From positions 62,001-126,000 of the forward strand of contig NZ_JACHXN010000016.1 in the NCBI RefSeq assembly GCF_014192095.1: DNA of 64,000 bases, given 5' to 3'. Position 1 is the first letter of the stretch. Each line of letters begins with the position of its first letter. Below the pieces are notes generated by a model. It saw nothing but the letters and a program-made list of their open reading frames with translations. It did no database searches and was not told the DNA's origin. A program made the translations under genes and the position numbers. Positions 55,353-63,311 of the stretch are shown piece by piece. This stretch comes from Phyllobacterium trifolii (GTDB taxonomy: Bacteria; Pseudomonadota; Alphaproteobacteria; Rhizobiales; Rhizobiaceae).

Positions 55353-56204
55353 TCAACCAAGCTTCGACGGTATCAATCTTTCCACGCGCCGGAACAGCAT
55401 GACGATGATACCCGTGATCACGAGATAGCCCGCCGCCAGCAAAAGCAGCGGTTCGTAGGTAAGAAACGTATCCTGCCTGACGCGCGATGCAACCGAGTAT
55501 AGATCGACGACAGTGATGGTCGCGACCAAAGGTGTCGATTTCAGCTGCAGCACGGCTTCGCCCGCCAGCGTCGGCAGCGCCCTGTGAATGGCTTGCGGCA
55601 GCCAGATACGGCGGAAGATCGTGAAGCGCGGCATGCCGAAAGCGCGCGCCGACTCCAGCTGCCCCTTGGGAACACCCGCAAAGGCCCCCCGCATCACTTC
55701 GCCCTCATAACCGGCATAGGACAGCGTCAAGGCAAGGACAGCATAGGGCCACGCCTGCCGCAAGTAGGGCCACAGCTCGGATCCTCTGATCCAGGGATAT
55801 TGCGGAAACAACGACCCGAGGCCGTAATAAAGCAGCCAAAGCTGCACGAGCAGCGGGGTACCGCGAATGACCGTGCAGAACGCACGCGCCGGAATGGCCA
55901 GGAACGCCGGGCCGGATGCCTGCGCCAATCCCAGGGGAACCGCCAGCAGAAAACCAAGGACGACCGTCACGACCAGTATCCAGATCGTCCGCCACAGACC
56001 CTGCAAGATCAGACCGCCATATTGCGGCAGCCAGTCCCAGCGCATGAACAATGCCGCCGAAGCCACAAGCGCCAGCCCGATGAGGATAAGCACGATGCGA
56101 TGCGGCGGCAGCTTGCTTGCCAGACTGCTTGCGTCCTTTTCCTTGTGAATAGGAAAGGTCTCTATCGGAACTTCAATTTCGGTTTCGCCAAGTACGTTAG
56201 ACAT
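55353..56204 (-). CDS. Polar amino acid ABC transporter permease (HisM/GlnP family)
   Basis: A 283-residue permease with an N-terminal hydrophilic stretch of about 30 residues, then about five membrane segments, and the EAA loop GVPKGQLESARAFGMPRFTIFRRIWLPQA near 175-205. It overlaps its partner permease by one base. With the neighbouring genes it forms a complete ArgT-HisQMP-like importer. Conserved TRGTPLLVQLWLLYYG-like block VIRGTPLLVQLWLLYYGLG is present. Confidence 0.93.
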   Translation of the reverse strand: MSNVLGETEIEVPIETFPIHKEKDASSLASKLPPHRIVLILIGLALVASAALFMRWDWLPQYGGLILQGLWRTIWILVVTVVLGFLLAVPLGLAQASGPAFLAIPARAFCTVIRGTPLLVQLWLLYYGLGSLFPQYPWIRGSELWPYLRQAWPYAVLALTLSYAGYEGEVMRGAFAGVPKGQLESARAFGMPRFTIFRRIWLPQAIHRALPTLAGEAVLQLKSTPLVATITVVDLYSVASRVRQDTFLTYEPLLLLAAGYLVITGIIVMLFRRVERLIPSKLG

Positions 56205-56956
56205 CAGCGCGCCTCCTTCACCGAAGGCATGCCGCGCCGCGCCCGTTTCTCAACCGATTCCAGAATGACACTGGAGAACAATGTAACGAACAGATAGAGC
56301 GCACCGGCTGCGAGGTAGAACGTCATATAGGCTTTCGTCGTCCCGGCGGCCTGGCGTGTTTCCAGCGTCAGTTCGCTAAAGCCTACGACTGCCAGCAGCG
56401 CTGTGTCCTTCGTCGAAATGAGCCAGAGATTGGCAAGCCCGGGCAATGCGTGCGGCAGCATCGCCGGCAGTGTAATCCGGCGCATCATCAGCACCGGCGA
56501 CATGCCGTAGGCCCTCGCCGCCTCGATCTCGCCTTGCGGGATGGCTTTGATTGCGCCGCGCAGCACTTCCGTCGCATAGGCGCCCTGGACAAAGCCGAGC
56601 ACCACGATACCGGCGACGAGACCGCTGATATCGACACGCTGATAGCCCATCCCCTCAAGGATACGATTGATCAGGTCCGTCCCTGCATAATAGAGCAGGA
56701 TAATCATTACCAGTTCGGGAATTGCCCTTACCAGCGTCGTATAGATTGCCGCCAGATCGCGTGCGATCGGGCCTCCATAGAGTTTCGCGTATGAGCCGAA
56801 TGTTCCGATAATCAGGCCCATGCCGAACGCGCCGAAGGCAATCTGCAGCGACCGCACCAACCCGCGCAAGAGATTGGCACCCCATCCTGGCGCTACAGGA
56901 GATAGAAGATCGAACATGCCGGTAATTCCGGCGGGGATAATCGATGCGTCGGCCAA
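56204..56956 (-). CDS. Polar amino acid ABC transporter permease (HisQ family)
   Basis: A 250-residue permease with about five membrane segments, the RAIPELVMIILLYY block (about 93-106) and the EAA loop KAIPQGEIEAARAYGMSPVLMMRRITLP (about 137-164). It is paired with the next permease. It follows the binding protein gene after an 82-bp gap that carries a strong hairpin, so its level is probably lower than that of the binding protein. Confidence 0.93.
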   Translation of the reverse strand: MADASIIPAGITGMFDLLSPVAPGWGANLLRGLVRSLQIAFGAFGMGLIIGTFGSYAKLYGGPIARDLAAIYTTLVRAIPELVMIILLYYAGTDLINRILEGMGYQRVDISGLVAGIVVLGFVQGAYATEVLRGAIKAIPQGEIEAARAYGMSPVLMMRRITLPAMLPHALPGLANLWLISTKDTALLAVVGFSELTLETRQAAGTTKAYMTFYLAAGALYLFVTLFSSVILESVEKRARRGMPSVKEAR

Positions 56957-57000
56957 GCCGTCCTCGATTCAGCGTCAAATGCAGGTTTCGAACAACGAAA

Positions 57001-57030
57001 AGGCCGGTGTTGGAAACCCAACGCCGGCCC
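57001..57030 (-). terminator. Hairpin between binding-protein and permease genes
   Basis: GGCCGGTGTTGG and CCAACGCCGGCC form a 12-bp stem with one imperfect pair and a 4-nt loop. On the minus strand a short TTTT follows (CCTTTTCG). Partial termination would give more binding protein than permease; inferred. Confidence 0.6.
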
Positions 57031-57038
57031 AAACTCAA

Positions 57039-57821
57039 TCAGCCGCCATACATGTCGATGGTGAAGTACTTCTTCGAGATTTCGTCATACTTCCCGTTGG
57101 CCCTGATTTCTTTGATCGCCGCGTTGAACTTTTCCTTCATCGCAGTGTCGCCCTTGCGTATGCCAACGCCAACGCCAGGTCCAAGGATCTCGAGATCATC
57201 GGCGACCTTGCCCTTGATGTCGCAGCAAGCCTTGCCTTCAGGGGTGGCAGCAAAGGTTTCCAGCGCCAGTCCATCGGCCTGGGTAGCGTCGATACGTCCG
57301 GCTGCCAGATCCTGGTTGGCTTCGTCCTGCGTCTGATATTCCTTGATCTCGGCAGCAGTGTCAGCGAAATGCTTCTTCGCATAGGCCTGGTGCACGGTCG
57401 AAACCTGCACGCCAAGGATCTTGCCCTTCAGACCTTCGGGTGTCGCGTCCATCTTCTCTTCCTTGGAGCCGAGAATCAACGTCGGGGTATTGTAGTACTT
57501 GTCCGAAAAATCGATCGTCTTCTCGCGTTCCGCGGTGATCGACATCGAAGCTGCAATGATGTCGATCTTCTTCGTCGTCAGCGCCGGAATGATGCCATCC
57601 CACGAAACCGGCGTGATGACGCAATCAAGCTTGGCCGCTTCACACATTGCCATGGCAATGTCGATTTCCCAGCCCTGCCATTTGCCGGATGCATCGGGCG
57701 CCGCGAAAGGCGGATAGGGTTCGGCGGCAATGCCAACCTTGACCTGTTCGGCATTGGCTGCGCCAAGGCCGGCAACCACAAGCACAACGACTGCTGCCGT
57801 TGTTTTCAGAAAAGACTTCAT
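57039..57821 (-). CDS. Periplasmic binding protein for basic amino acids (ArgT/HisJ-like)
   Basis: A 260-residue protein with a signal peptide ending at GAANA (about residue 22), then the type II fold: VGIAAEPYPPFAAPDASGKWQGWEIDIA (about 26-53), MCEAAKLDCVITPVSWDGIIPAL and the C-terminal EISKKYFTIDMYGG. It resembles lysine/arginine/ornithine binding proteins. ATG 57821 is preferred since GGAG lies 6 nt upstream. The arginine module next door supports arginine or methylarginine as cargo. Confidence 0.9.
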   Translation of the reverse strand: MKSFLKTTAAVVVLVVAGLGAANAEQVKVGIAAEPYPPFAAPDASGKWQGWEIDIAMAMCEAAKLDCVITPVSWDGIIPALTTKKIDIIAASMSITAEREKTIDFSDKYYNTPTLILGSKEEKMDATPEGLKGKILGVQVSTVHQAYAKKHFADTAAEIKEYQTQDEANQDLAAGRIDATQADGLALETFAATPEGKACCDIKGKVADDLEILGPGVGVGIRKGDTAMKEKFNAAIKEIRANGKYDEISKKYFTIDMYGG

Positions 57822-57880
57822 TCTCATCTCCATTGGTTCAACTGTTCCCCAGGGTTGCTCCCTGTATTGCTTTTAGTCAC

Positions 57881-58717
57881 TTATGAAACAGTTCGTATAA
57901 ACTGTTTCAAACGTTCAGATTTTGGCGATCCGAATAGTTGTTCCGGAGGCCCTTCCTCTTCGACGATTCCATTGTGCAGGTACATCACATGGCTCGCCAC
58001 TTCGCGGGCGAACTTCATCTCGTGGGTGACCAGCAGCATCGTCCGGCCCTCTTTCGCGAGGTCGGCTATAACCTTCAGGACCTCGCCGACAAGCTCGGGG
58101 TCGAGCGCCGAGGTCGGCTCGTCGAACAGCATCACACGCGGCTGAATGGCCAGCGCCCGCGCGATTGCGCCCCGCTGCTGTTGTCCGCCGGACATATAGG
58201 CGGGATAGACATCGCGCTTGGCTGAAAGACCGACGCGCTCAAGAAGCTGCTCGCCAATGGCCATTGCCTCGTCGCGCTTCATGCCGAGCACATGCACCGG
58301 CACCTCGATGACATTTTGGATGAGCGTCATGTGCTGCCAGAGATTGAAGTTCTGGAACACCATGCCGAGCCGGCTGCGAATGCGCTCGATCTGGCGGCGA
58401 TTGGCTGGCACCTGGCCGCCATGGCCGTCACTGACCATTTTGACATCTTCGCCATTGATGCGAATGACGCCGCTAGTGGGATTTTCAAGGAAATTGATGC
58501 AGCGCAGGAACGTCGACTTGCCCGAGCCACTACCGCCGATCATAGCGACGACATCGCCGTCCTTGGCGGACATCGAAACGCCTTTGAGCACTTCAAGCGC
58601 GCCGAACCTTTTGTGCAGGTTCTCGATGTGGATAGCTTCAGCCTGTTCAGCCGCGCCCGGTTGGAGAGGGTCCGCCGCAACGGCTACATTCGCCGTCATT
58701 CCGGGATTCCCGCGCAT
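57881..58717 (-). CDS. Polar amino acid ABC transporter ATPase (HisP/GlnQ family)
   Basis: A 278-residue ATPase with Walker A GGSGSGKST near residues 60-68, the Q-loop, the signature YMSGGQQQRGAIARAL (about 185-200), and Walker B VMLFDEPTSALDPE. It starts at 58717, or at Met7 (58699). It is the first gene of the importer operon, divergent from the dimethylarginine hydrolase-like gene, with 156 bp between. Confidence 0.94.
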   Translation of the reverse strand: MRGNPGMTANVAVAADPLQPGAAEQAEAIHIENLHKRFGALEVLKGVSMSAKDGDVVAMIGGSGSGKSTFLRCINFLENPTSGVIRINGEDVKMVSDGHGGQVPANRRQIERIRSRLGMVFQNFNLWQHMTLIQNVIEVPVHVLGMKRDEAMAIGEQLLERVGLSAKRDVYPAYMSGGQQQRGAIARALAIQPRVMLFDEPTSALDPELVGEVLKVIADLAKEGRTMLLVTHEMKFAREVASHVMYLHNGIVEEEGPPEQLFGSPKSERLKQFIRTVS

Positions 58718-58873
58718 AGCTGTCGTGCTTGCTCAATCATCAGTTATTCGATCCGCCTCTTTTGTCAGCATGGGTCTTGATTGCCCGAATTTAGCCCATC
58801 ACACCACTTGCGCTCTAATTATGCAAGCGTATAAATACACGGACCAGCAATTTTTCGAGAGCACCCCCAAAAC

Positions 58874-59743
58874 ATGTCATTCGGTTCGCAGTCCATGGCC
58901 CTTCCCTTGAAACGCGTCATAATGCGCATGCCGGACAGGGTCATGGCCGACGCCGAGCGTGACGTCTGGCACTATGGTCCGCAGTTCGATCCGCGCCGGG
59001 CGTCCGAACAGCACAAGGTCTTCGCCGATCTTGTTGCCCGGTCCGGTGCCGACATTACCTGGATACGCGATGGCAATGATGCGCTCTCGGATTCGATATT
59101 CACCCATGATCCCTCGCTCGTCACCGATAAAGGTGCCGTCCTTCTGCGCATGGGCAAGAACCTGCGCCTCGATGAGCCCGATCTGCATCATGAAACCTAC
59201 CGCGAGATGGATGTCCCTGTTCTCGGCCGCATCGAAGCGCCAGGCACCGTCGAAGGCGGCGATTGCGTCTGGGTCGATAGCAATACCTTGGCGGTCGGGC
59301 GCGGTGTCCGCACCAACCAGTCCGGCATCGAACAGCTCTCAGCAATCCTGAAGCCCCTCGGCATCACTGTTCTTGGCTTCGATCTGCCCCTCTGGCATGG
59401 CGAAGAGGCTTGCCTGCATCTGATGTCGATCATTTCCCCATTGGCCGAGGATTTGGCGCTGGTGCACCTGCCACTGCTGCCTGCCGCCTTCTACCAGCTC
59501 CTGAAGGAGCGCGGCATCCGCCTCGTCGTGGCACCGGAAGAAGAGTTCGCCGCGAGCAATGGGCTCAATCTGAACGTCTTGCCGACTGCACCCTACGAGG
59601 TGATCGCCGTCGCCGGTTTTGACAAGACCAAGGCCGCCATGGAAGCTGCGGGCTGTACAGTCACCACATTCGAAGCCGATGCCCTGTGCATCGCCTGCGA
59701 AGGTGGCCCCACCTGCCTGACCCGGCCCGTCTGGCGCCAATGA
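58874..59743 (+). CDS. Dimethylarginine dimethylaminohydrolase-like protein (guanidino-modifying family)
   Basis: The family hydrolyses methylated or free arginine at the guanidino group; DDAH yields citrulline and a methylamine. The 289-residue protein has GTVEGGD (124-130), His182 in CLHLMS, and the nucleophile Cys281 in EGGPTCLTRP near the C-terminus, fitting the Cys-His pair of the family. It is the first gene of a coupled operon with TetR, AruH- and AruI-like genes. Whether it prefers dimethylarginine, arginine or another guanidino compound is not shown. Start 58874 or ATG 58895. Confidence 0.85.
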   Translation: MSFGSQSMALPLKRVIMRMPDRVMADAERDVWHYGPQFDPRRASEQHKVFADLVARSGADITWIRDGNDALSDSIFTHDPSLVTDKGAVLLRMGKNLRLDEPDLHHETYREMDVPVLGRIEAPGTVEGGDCVWVDSNTLAVGRGVRTNQSGIEQLSAILKPLGITVLGFDLPLWHGEEACLHLMSIISPLAEDLALVHLPLLPAAFYQLLKERGIRLVVAPEEEFAASNGLNLNVLPTAPYEVIAVAGFDKTKAAMEAAGCTVTTFEADALCIACEGGPTCLTRPVWRQ

Positions 59744-60402
59744 CAGCGTCCCGCTCTACCACACGCAAGAGCTTCCGCCGCGAAGGCGAAGACAAGCGCC
59801 GTGAGGATCTGATCGCGGCGACGCTCGAATGTGTGGCAGAGCGCGGTCTCGCTGGAGCAACAGTGCGCGAGATCGCTCTGCGCGCCGATGTCACCGCTGG
59901 TCTCATCCGCTATTATTTTCCGGCCAAGGACGATCTTATCGGTGCTGCCTATCGCGCGGTCATGAACCGCATGACGGTTCAGGCAAGCGATGCACTGAAG
60001 AGTGCCGCCGATGATCCGCGTGACCGTCTCAATGCTTTCGTGAAGGCCAACCTCGGCCAGCCGATCATGGACCCCAACAATCTTTCCCTGTGGGCGGGGT
60101 TTATCGGCATGGTTCATGCCGATCCAGCCATGGCTTTGGCGCACCGCGACGGCTATCTTGGCTTCCGCGACGAGCTGGAAGCGCTTATCCGCGAAGCATT
60201 GCTGGCCGCCGGGAAGCCGGCTGACCCAATTCATACCCGCCGCCACGCCATCGCCGTCAACGCGATTATCGACGGGCTGTGGCTTGAAGGTTGTCTCGCG
60301 GGTGATATTTTTGCCGAAGGAGAGTTGGCCGAGACCGGTATAGCCGCTATCGAAGCCGTTCTAGCAATTTCTCTCAATCCTGAAAAAGGAGGCGCGATAT
60401 GA
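59740..60402 (+). CDS. TetR family regulator (BetI-like)
   Basis: A 220-residue regulator with an N-terminal helix-turn-helix (about 20-65; GATVREIALRADVTAGLIRYYF) and a C-terminal ligand domain resembling BetI-type regulators. ATG 59740 is chosen: it overlaps the stop of the preceding gene by 4 bases, while the longer frame starts inside it. It lies inside the operon, so it probably represses its own operon and perhaps the divergent importer in response to arginine or a methylarginine. Confidence 0.88.
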   Translation: MTASRSTTRKSFRREGEDKRREDLIAATLECVAERGLAGATVREIALRADVTAGLIRYYFPAKDDLIGAAYRAVMNRMTVQASDALKSAADDPRDRLNAFVKANLGQPIMDPNNLSLWAGFIGMVHADPAMALAHRDGYLGFRDELEALIREALLAAGKPADPIHTRRHAIAVNAIIDGLWLEGCLAGDIFAEGELAETGIAAIEAVLAISLNPEKGGAI

Positions 60403-61589
60403 TGCGCTATGCGTCTGTCACCGACCGTCTGGCCGGACTTGGATCCGACAAATGGGCTGTCCATTTCCGCGCTCGCCAAATGAAGCAGGCAGGACACGAG
60501 ATCATCGAATTGACGATTGGCGAGCCTGACATTCCGACACCAACCGACATGATAGACGTCGCCGAACGGGCGATGCGCGCTGGCCGCACCGGCTATTCCA
60601 GCGGGCGCGGCGAACCGGCACTGCTTGCCGCGCTCTCGGCGAAATACACTGCGCGCACGGGACGCCAGATTGGGCCGGAAAACATCATGTGTTTCTCCGG
60701 CACGCAAACTGCCTTGTCGATGGTCATGATGGGACTTGCCGAAGAAGGCGACGAGATCATCACCGGCGATCCGCTCTATGCGACCTATGACGGCGTTGTC
60801 CGGGCAACCGGCGCGACGCGCGTCTCAGTCCCGCTGCGACCCGAAAAAGGCTTCCGCATGCAGGCCGCAGACCTTGAAAGGGTCATCACGCCCAGATCCA
60901 GGGTCTTGCTGCTCAACAGTCCTCACAATCCCACCGGCGCTGTCCTCAGCGCCGCGGAGATAGCCGAAATCGGCGAAGTCTGCATCAGGCACAATCTCTG
61001 GATCGTGTCCGATGAAGTTTATGAACTGATGATCTACAACGGCACGTTCGCGTCGCCACTGGACCGGGCGGAACTTGCCGATCGCACGATTGCCGTTGCC
61101 TCTATCTCGAAATCCCATGCCGCTCCGGGCTTCCGCAGCGGCTGGTGCATCGCCCCGAAGGAATTTACGGAGCGCCTGCTGCCGCTGTCCGAATCCATGC
61201 TTTTCGGTGGACAGCCCTTCATCGCCGACATGACGGCCTATGCCTTGAGCCACCCATCCACCGCGGCGGCCACGATGCGCGATAGCTTTCTGCGGCGCGC
61301 CCAGCGCATTTCGGAACGACTGGATGGCAAGGCAGGCATCGTTGCCAAAATCCCGCAAGCCGGCATGTTCATTCTTGCCGATATTCGCGCCACCGGGCTG
61401 TCTGGCCAGGATTTCGCCATGCGCCTTCTCGAAGAGGAGCTCGTCGCGGTCATGCCGGGCGAGTCCTTTGGCGACAACCTTGCAGGCTATCTTCGCTTGA
61501 GCCTCAGCATTGCCGATGACAAGATCGACGCGGCCTGCGCCAGCATCGTTCGCCTCGCATCGCGCCTGCAACAACGGAAATCCGCATGA
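60399..61589 (+). CDS. aruH: Class I/II PLP aminotransferase, arginine:pyruvate transaminase candidate
   Basis: A 396-residue fold type I aminotransferase with GEPDIPTPTDM (41-51), the NSPHNPTGAV block, and the PLP lysine Lys238 in SISKSHAAPGFRSGW. In the arginine transaminase route AruH turns arginine into 5-guanidino-2-oxopentanoate, and AruI comes next, as here. AAAAAGGAGG precedes the ATG at 60399. The order supports the role; the class alone does not fix the substrate. Confidence 0.85.
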   Translation: MMRYASVTDRLAGLGSDKWAVHFRARQMKQAGHEIIELTIGEPDIPTPTDMIDVAERAMRAGRTGYSSGRGEPALLAALSAKYTARTGRQIGPENIMCFSGTQTALSMVMMGLAEEGDEIITGDPLYATYDGVVRATGATRVSVPLRPEKGFRMQAADLERVITPRSRVLLLNSPHNPTGAVLSAAEIAEIGEVCIRHNLWIVSDEVYELMIYNGTFASPLDRAELADRTIAVASISKSHAAPGFRSGWCIAPKEFTERLLPLSESMLFGGQPFIADMTAYALSHPSTAAATMRDSFLRRAQRISERLDGKAGIVAKIPQAGMFILADIRATGLSGQDFAMRLLEEELVAVMPGESFGDNLAGYLRLSLSIADDKIDAACASIVRLASRLQQRKSA

Positions 61590-63172
61590 CGACTGTCGGT
61601 GAAGCCCTCGTCCACTTGCTCGAATCCTATGATGTCGATACGGTTTTCGGCATTCCCGGCGTCCACACGATCGAACTCTACCGCGGCCTCGCCGGATCGA
61701 AGATCCGTCACATCACGCCGCGCCATGAACAGGGCGCGGGCTTCATGGCCGATGGTTACGCGAGAGCCACCGGCAAGCCTGGCGTTGCTTTCGTCATCAC
61801 CGGCCCGGGCATCACCAATACGATAACCGCCATGGGGCAGGCCCGGGCCGACTCGATCCCGATGCTGGTGATCTCCGGCGTCAACCAGCGCGATTCGCTC
61901 GGCAAGGGCATGGGTTTTCTGCACGAACTGCCTAATCAACGCGCCATGTTGCAGACTGTCGCGATGTTCTCGCATCGCATCGAGAAGTCCGACGAGCTAC
62001 CCATAGTGCTCGCCAGAGCCTTTGCCCTGTTTGCCTCGCGCCGTCCCGGTCCGGTCCATATCGAGATTCCGCTGGATGTGATGGCGCTGCCACTGGATGG
62101 TGCGGAACGCTTGTCCTCCGATGCACCGATCCCGCACGCTTCGGCCGAGACCATGGCGGAACTGACGCGTCTATGCCTCGGCGCCGAACGGCCGGTGATC
62201 CTGATCGGCGGCGGCGCCAAGGCTGCCGCCAGCGCCCTGCAGGCCCTGGCGGAAAAGCTCGACGCGCCGGTCATCGCGACAACCAATGCGCGCGGCATCA
62301 TGCATGCTCACCCCCTGCTCATACCAGCCGGCCCCAGTCTGAAGCCCTGCCGCGAACTGCTAGGCAATAGCGATCTCGTCATCGCGATTGGTACGGAGAT
62401 GGGCCCGACCGACTACGACATGTACGGCGATGGTGATTTTCCTGAGCTCAAACGGCTCGTGCGCATCGATATCGACGCGGGACAACTCGACCGCCATCCG
62501 GCCCTCATGCCGATCGAAGCCTCGGCCAAGGAAACGGTCGAGGTACTTGCGGCCGCCCTGCCCGAACGCCGCAATTCCCATTCCGGCGTCGAGCAAGCAC
62601 GGCAGACGCGCGATGCAGCCTGGGCTCATATCGGCCCGCGCTACCAGGGCATGGTCCGCTTCCTCGATACCTTGCGTGATACTTTGCCGGATTCGCTCAT
62701 CGTCGGCGATTCCACGCAGGCCATCTATGCGGGCAATCTGTACTATGACCATGACCGCGTCGGCGGATATTTCAATGCCGCCACAGGGTTCGGTGCGCTT
62801 GGCTTTGGCCCGCCGGCCGCCATCGGCGCATCGCTGGGAAAGCCGGAAACATCGACGATCTGCATCGTCGGCGATGGCGGCTTCCAGTTCGTCCTCGGCG
62901 AACTCGGCGCGGCGGTCGATGAGCGTGTGCCTGTCATTTTCATTGTCTGGAACAATCAGGGCTATCAGGAAATCGAACGTGCCATGATCGAGGTCGATAT
63001 CGACCCCGTTGGCGTGCGTCCATCAGCACCCGACTATCTGAAAATCGCCGAGGCATACGGCGTCCCGTCAAAGCGTCTGGACAATCTCGAAAAACTGCCT
63101 GCCGCCTTGCTTGAAGCCAAGGCGAGCGGAACGCCATATCTCATTGAAATCGATGAGAAACTGTTTGATTAG
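61586..63172 (+). CDS. aruI: Thiamine-diphosphate 2-oxoacid decarboxylase, 5-guanidino-2-oxopentanoate decarboxylase candidate
   Basis: Decarboxylates 5-guanidino-2-oxopentanoate to 4-guanidinobutanal. The 528-residue acetolactate-synthase-like protein starts TVGEALVHLLESYDVDTVFGIPG, with the catalytic Glu48 in PRHEQGAG, and has the thiamine-diphosphate motif from GDGGFQ to NNQGY in the C-terminal half. The match to AruI is by overall pattern and by its place directly after the aminotransferase, sharing an ATGA. It lacks the acetolactate synthase partner ilvH nearby, so that role is unlikely. Confidence 0.87.
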   Translation: MTTVGEALVHLLESYDVDTVFGIPGVHTIELYRGLAGSKIRHITPRHEQGAGFMADGYARATGKPGVAFVITGPGITNTITAMGQARADSIPMLVISGVNQRDSLGKGMGFLHELPNQRAMLQTVAMFSHRIEKSDELPIVLARAFALFASRRPGPVHIEIPLDVMALPLDGAERLSSDAPIPHASAETMAELTRLCLGAERPVILIGGGAKAAASALQALAEKLDAPVIATTNARGIMHAHPLLIPAGPSLKPCRELLGNSDLVIAIGTEMGPTDYDMYGDGDFPELKRLVRIDIDAGQLDRHPALMPIEASAKETVEVLAAALPERRNSHSGVEQARQTRDAAWAHIGPRYQGMVRFLDTLRDTLPDSLIVGDSTQAIYAGNLYYDHDRVGGYFNAATGFGALGFGPPAAIGASLGKPETSTICIVGDGGFQFVLGELGAAVDERVPVIFIVWNNQGYQEIERAMIEVDIDPVGVRPSAPDYLKIAEAYGVPSKRLDNLEKLPAALLEAKASGTPYLIEIDEKLFD

Positions 63173-63311
63173 TCCAGTGCCCGGGAACTTACCCAAGAAT
63201 TGATGGCGGCGTCGCAAAAAATCAAGCCTTTGCCGCATCCGGGCTTCTTGCCTGTCTGCTGTAAGCCTATCGTTGAAAAGCCTTTTCACACCAAAAAACA
63301 AGGGAACACTG

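Noticed and set aside
58807-58827. TetR operator CTTGC-N11-GCAAG in the divergent gap before the DDAH-like gene
   Set aside because: Arms are only 5 bp, so chance is likely; not reported as a feature.
61586-63172. Acetolactate synthase large subunit
   Set aside because: No small subunit follows, and the upstream aminotransferase and neighbouring genes fit AruI better.
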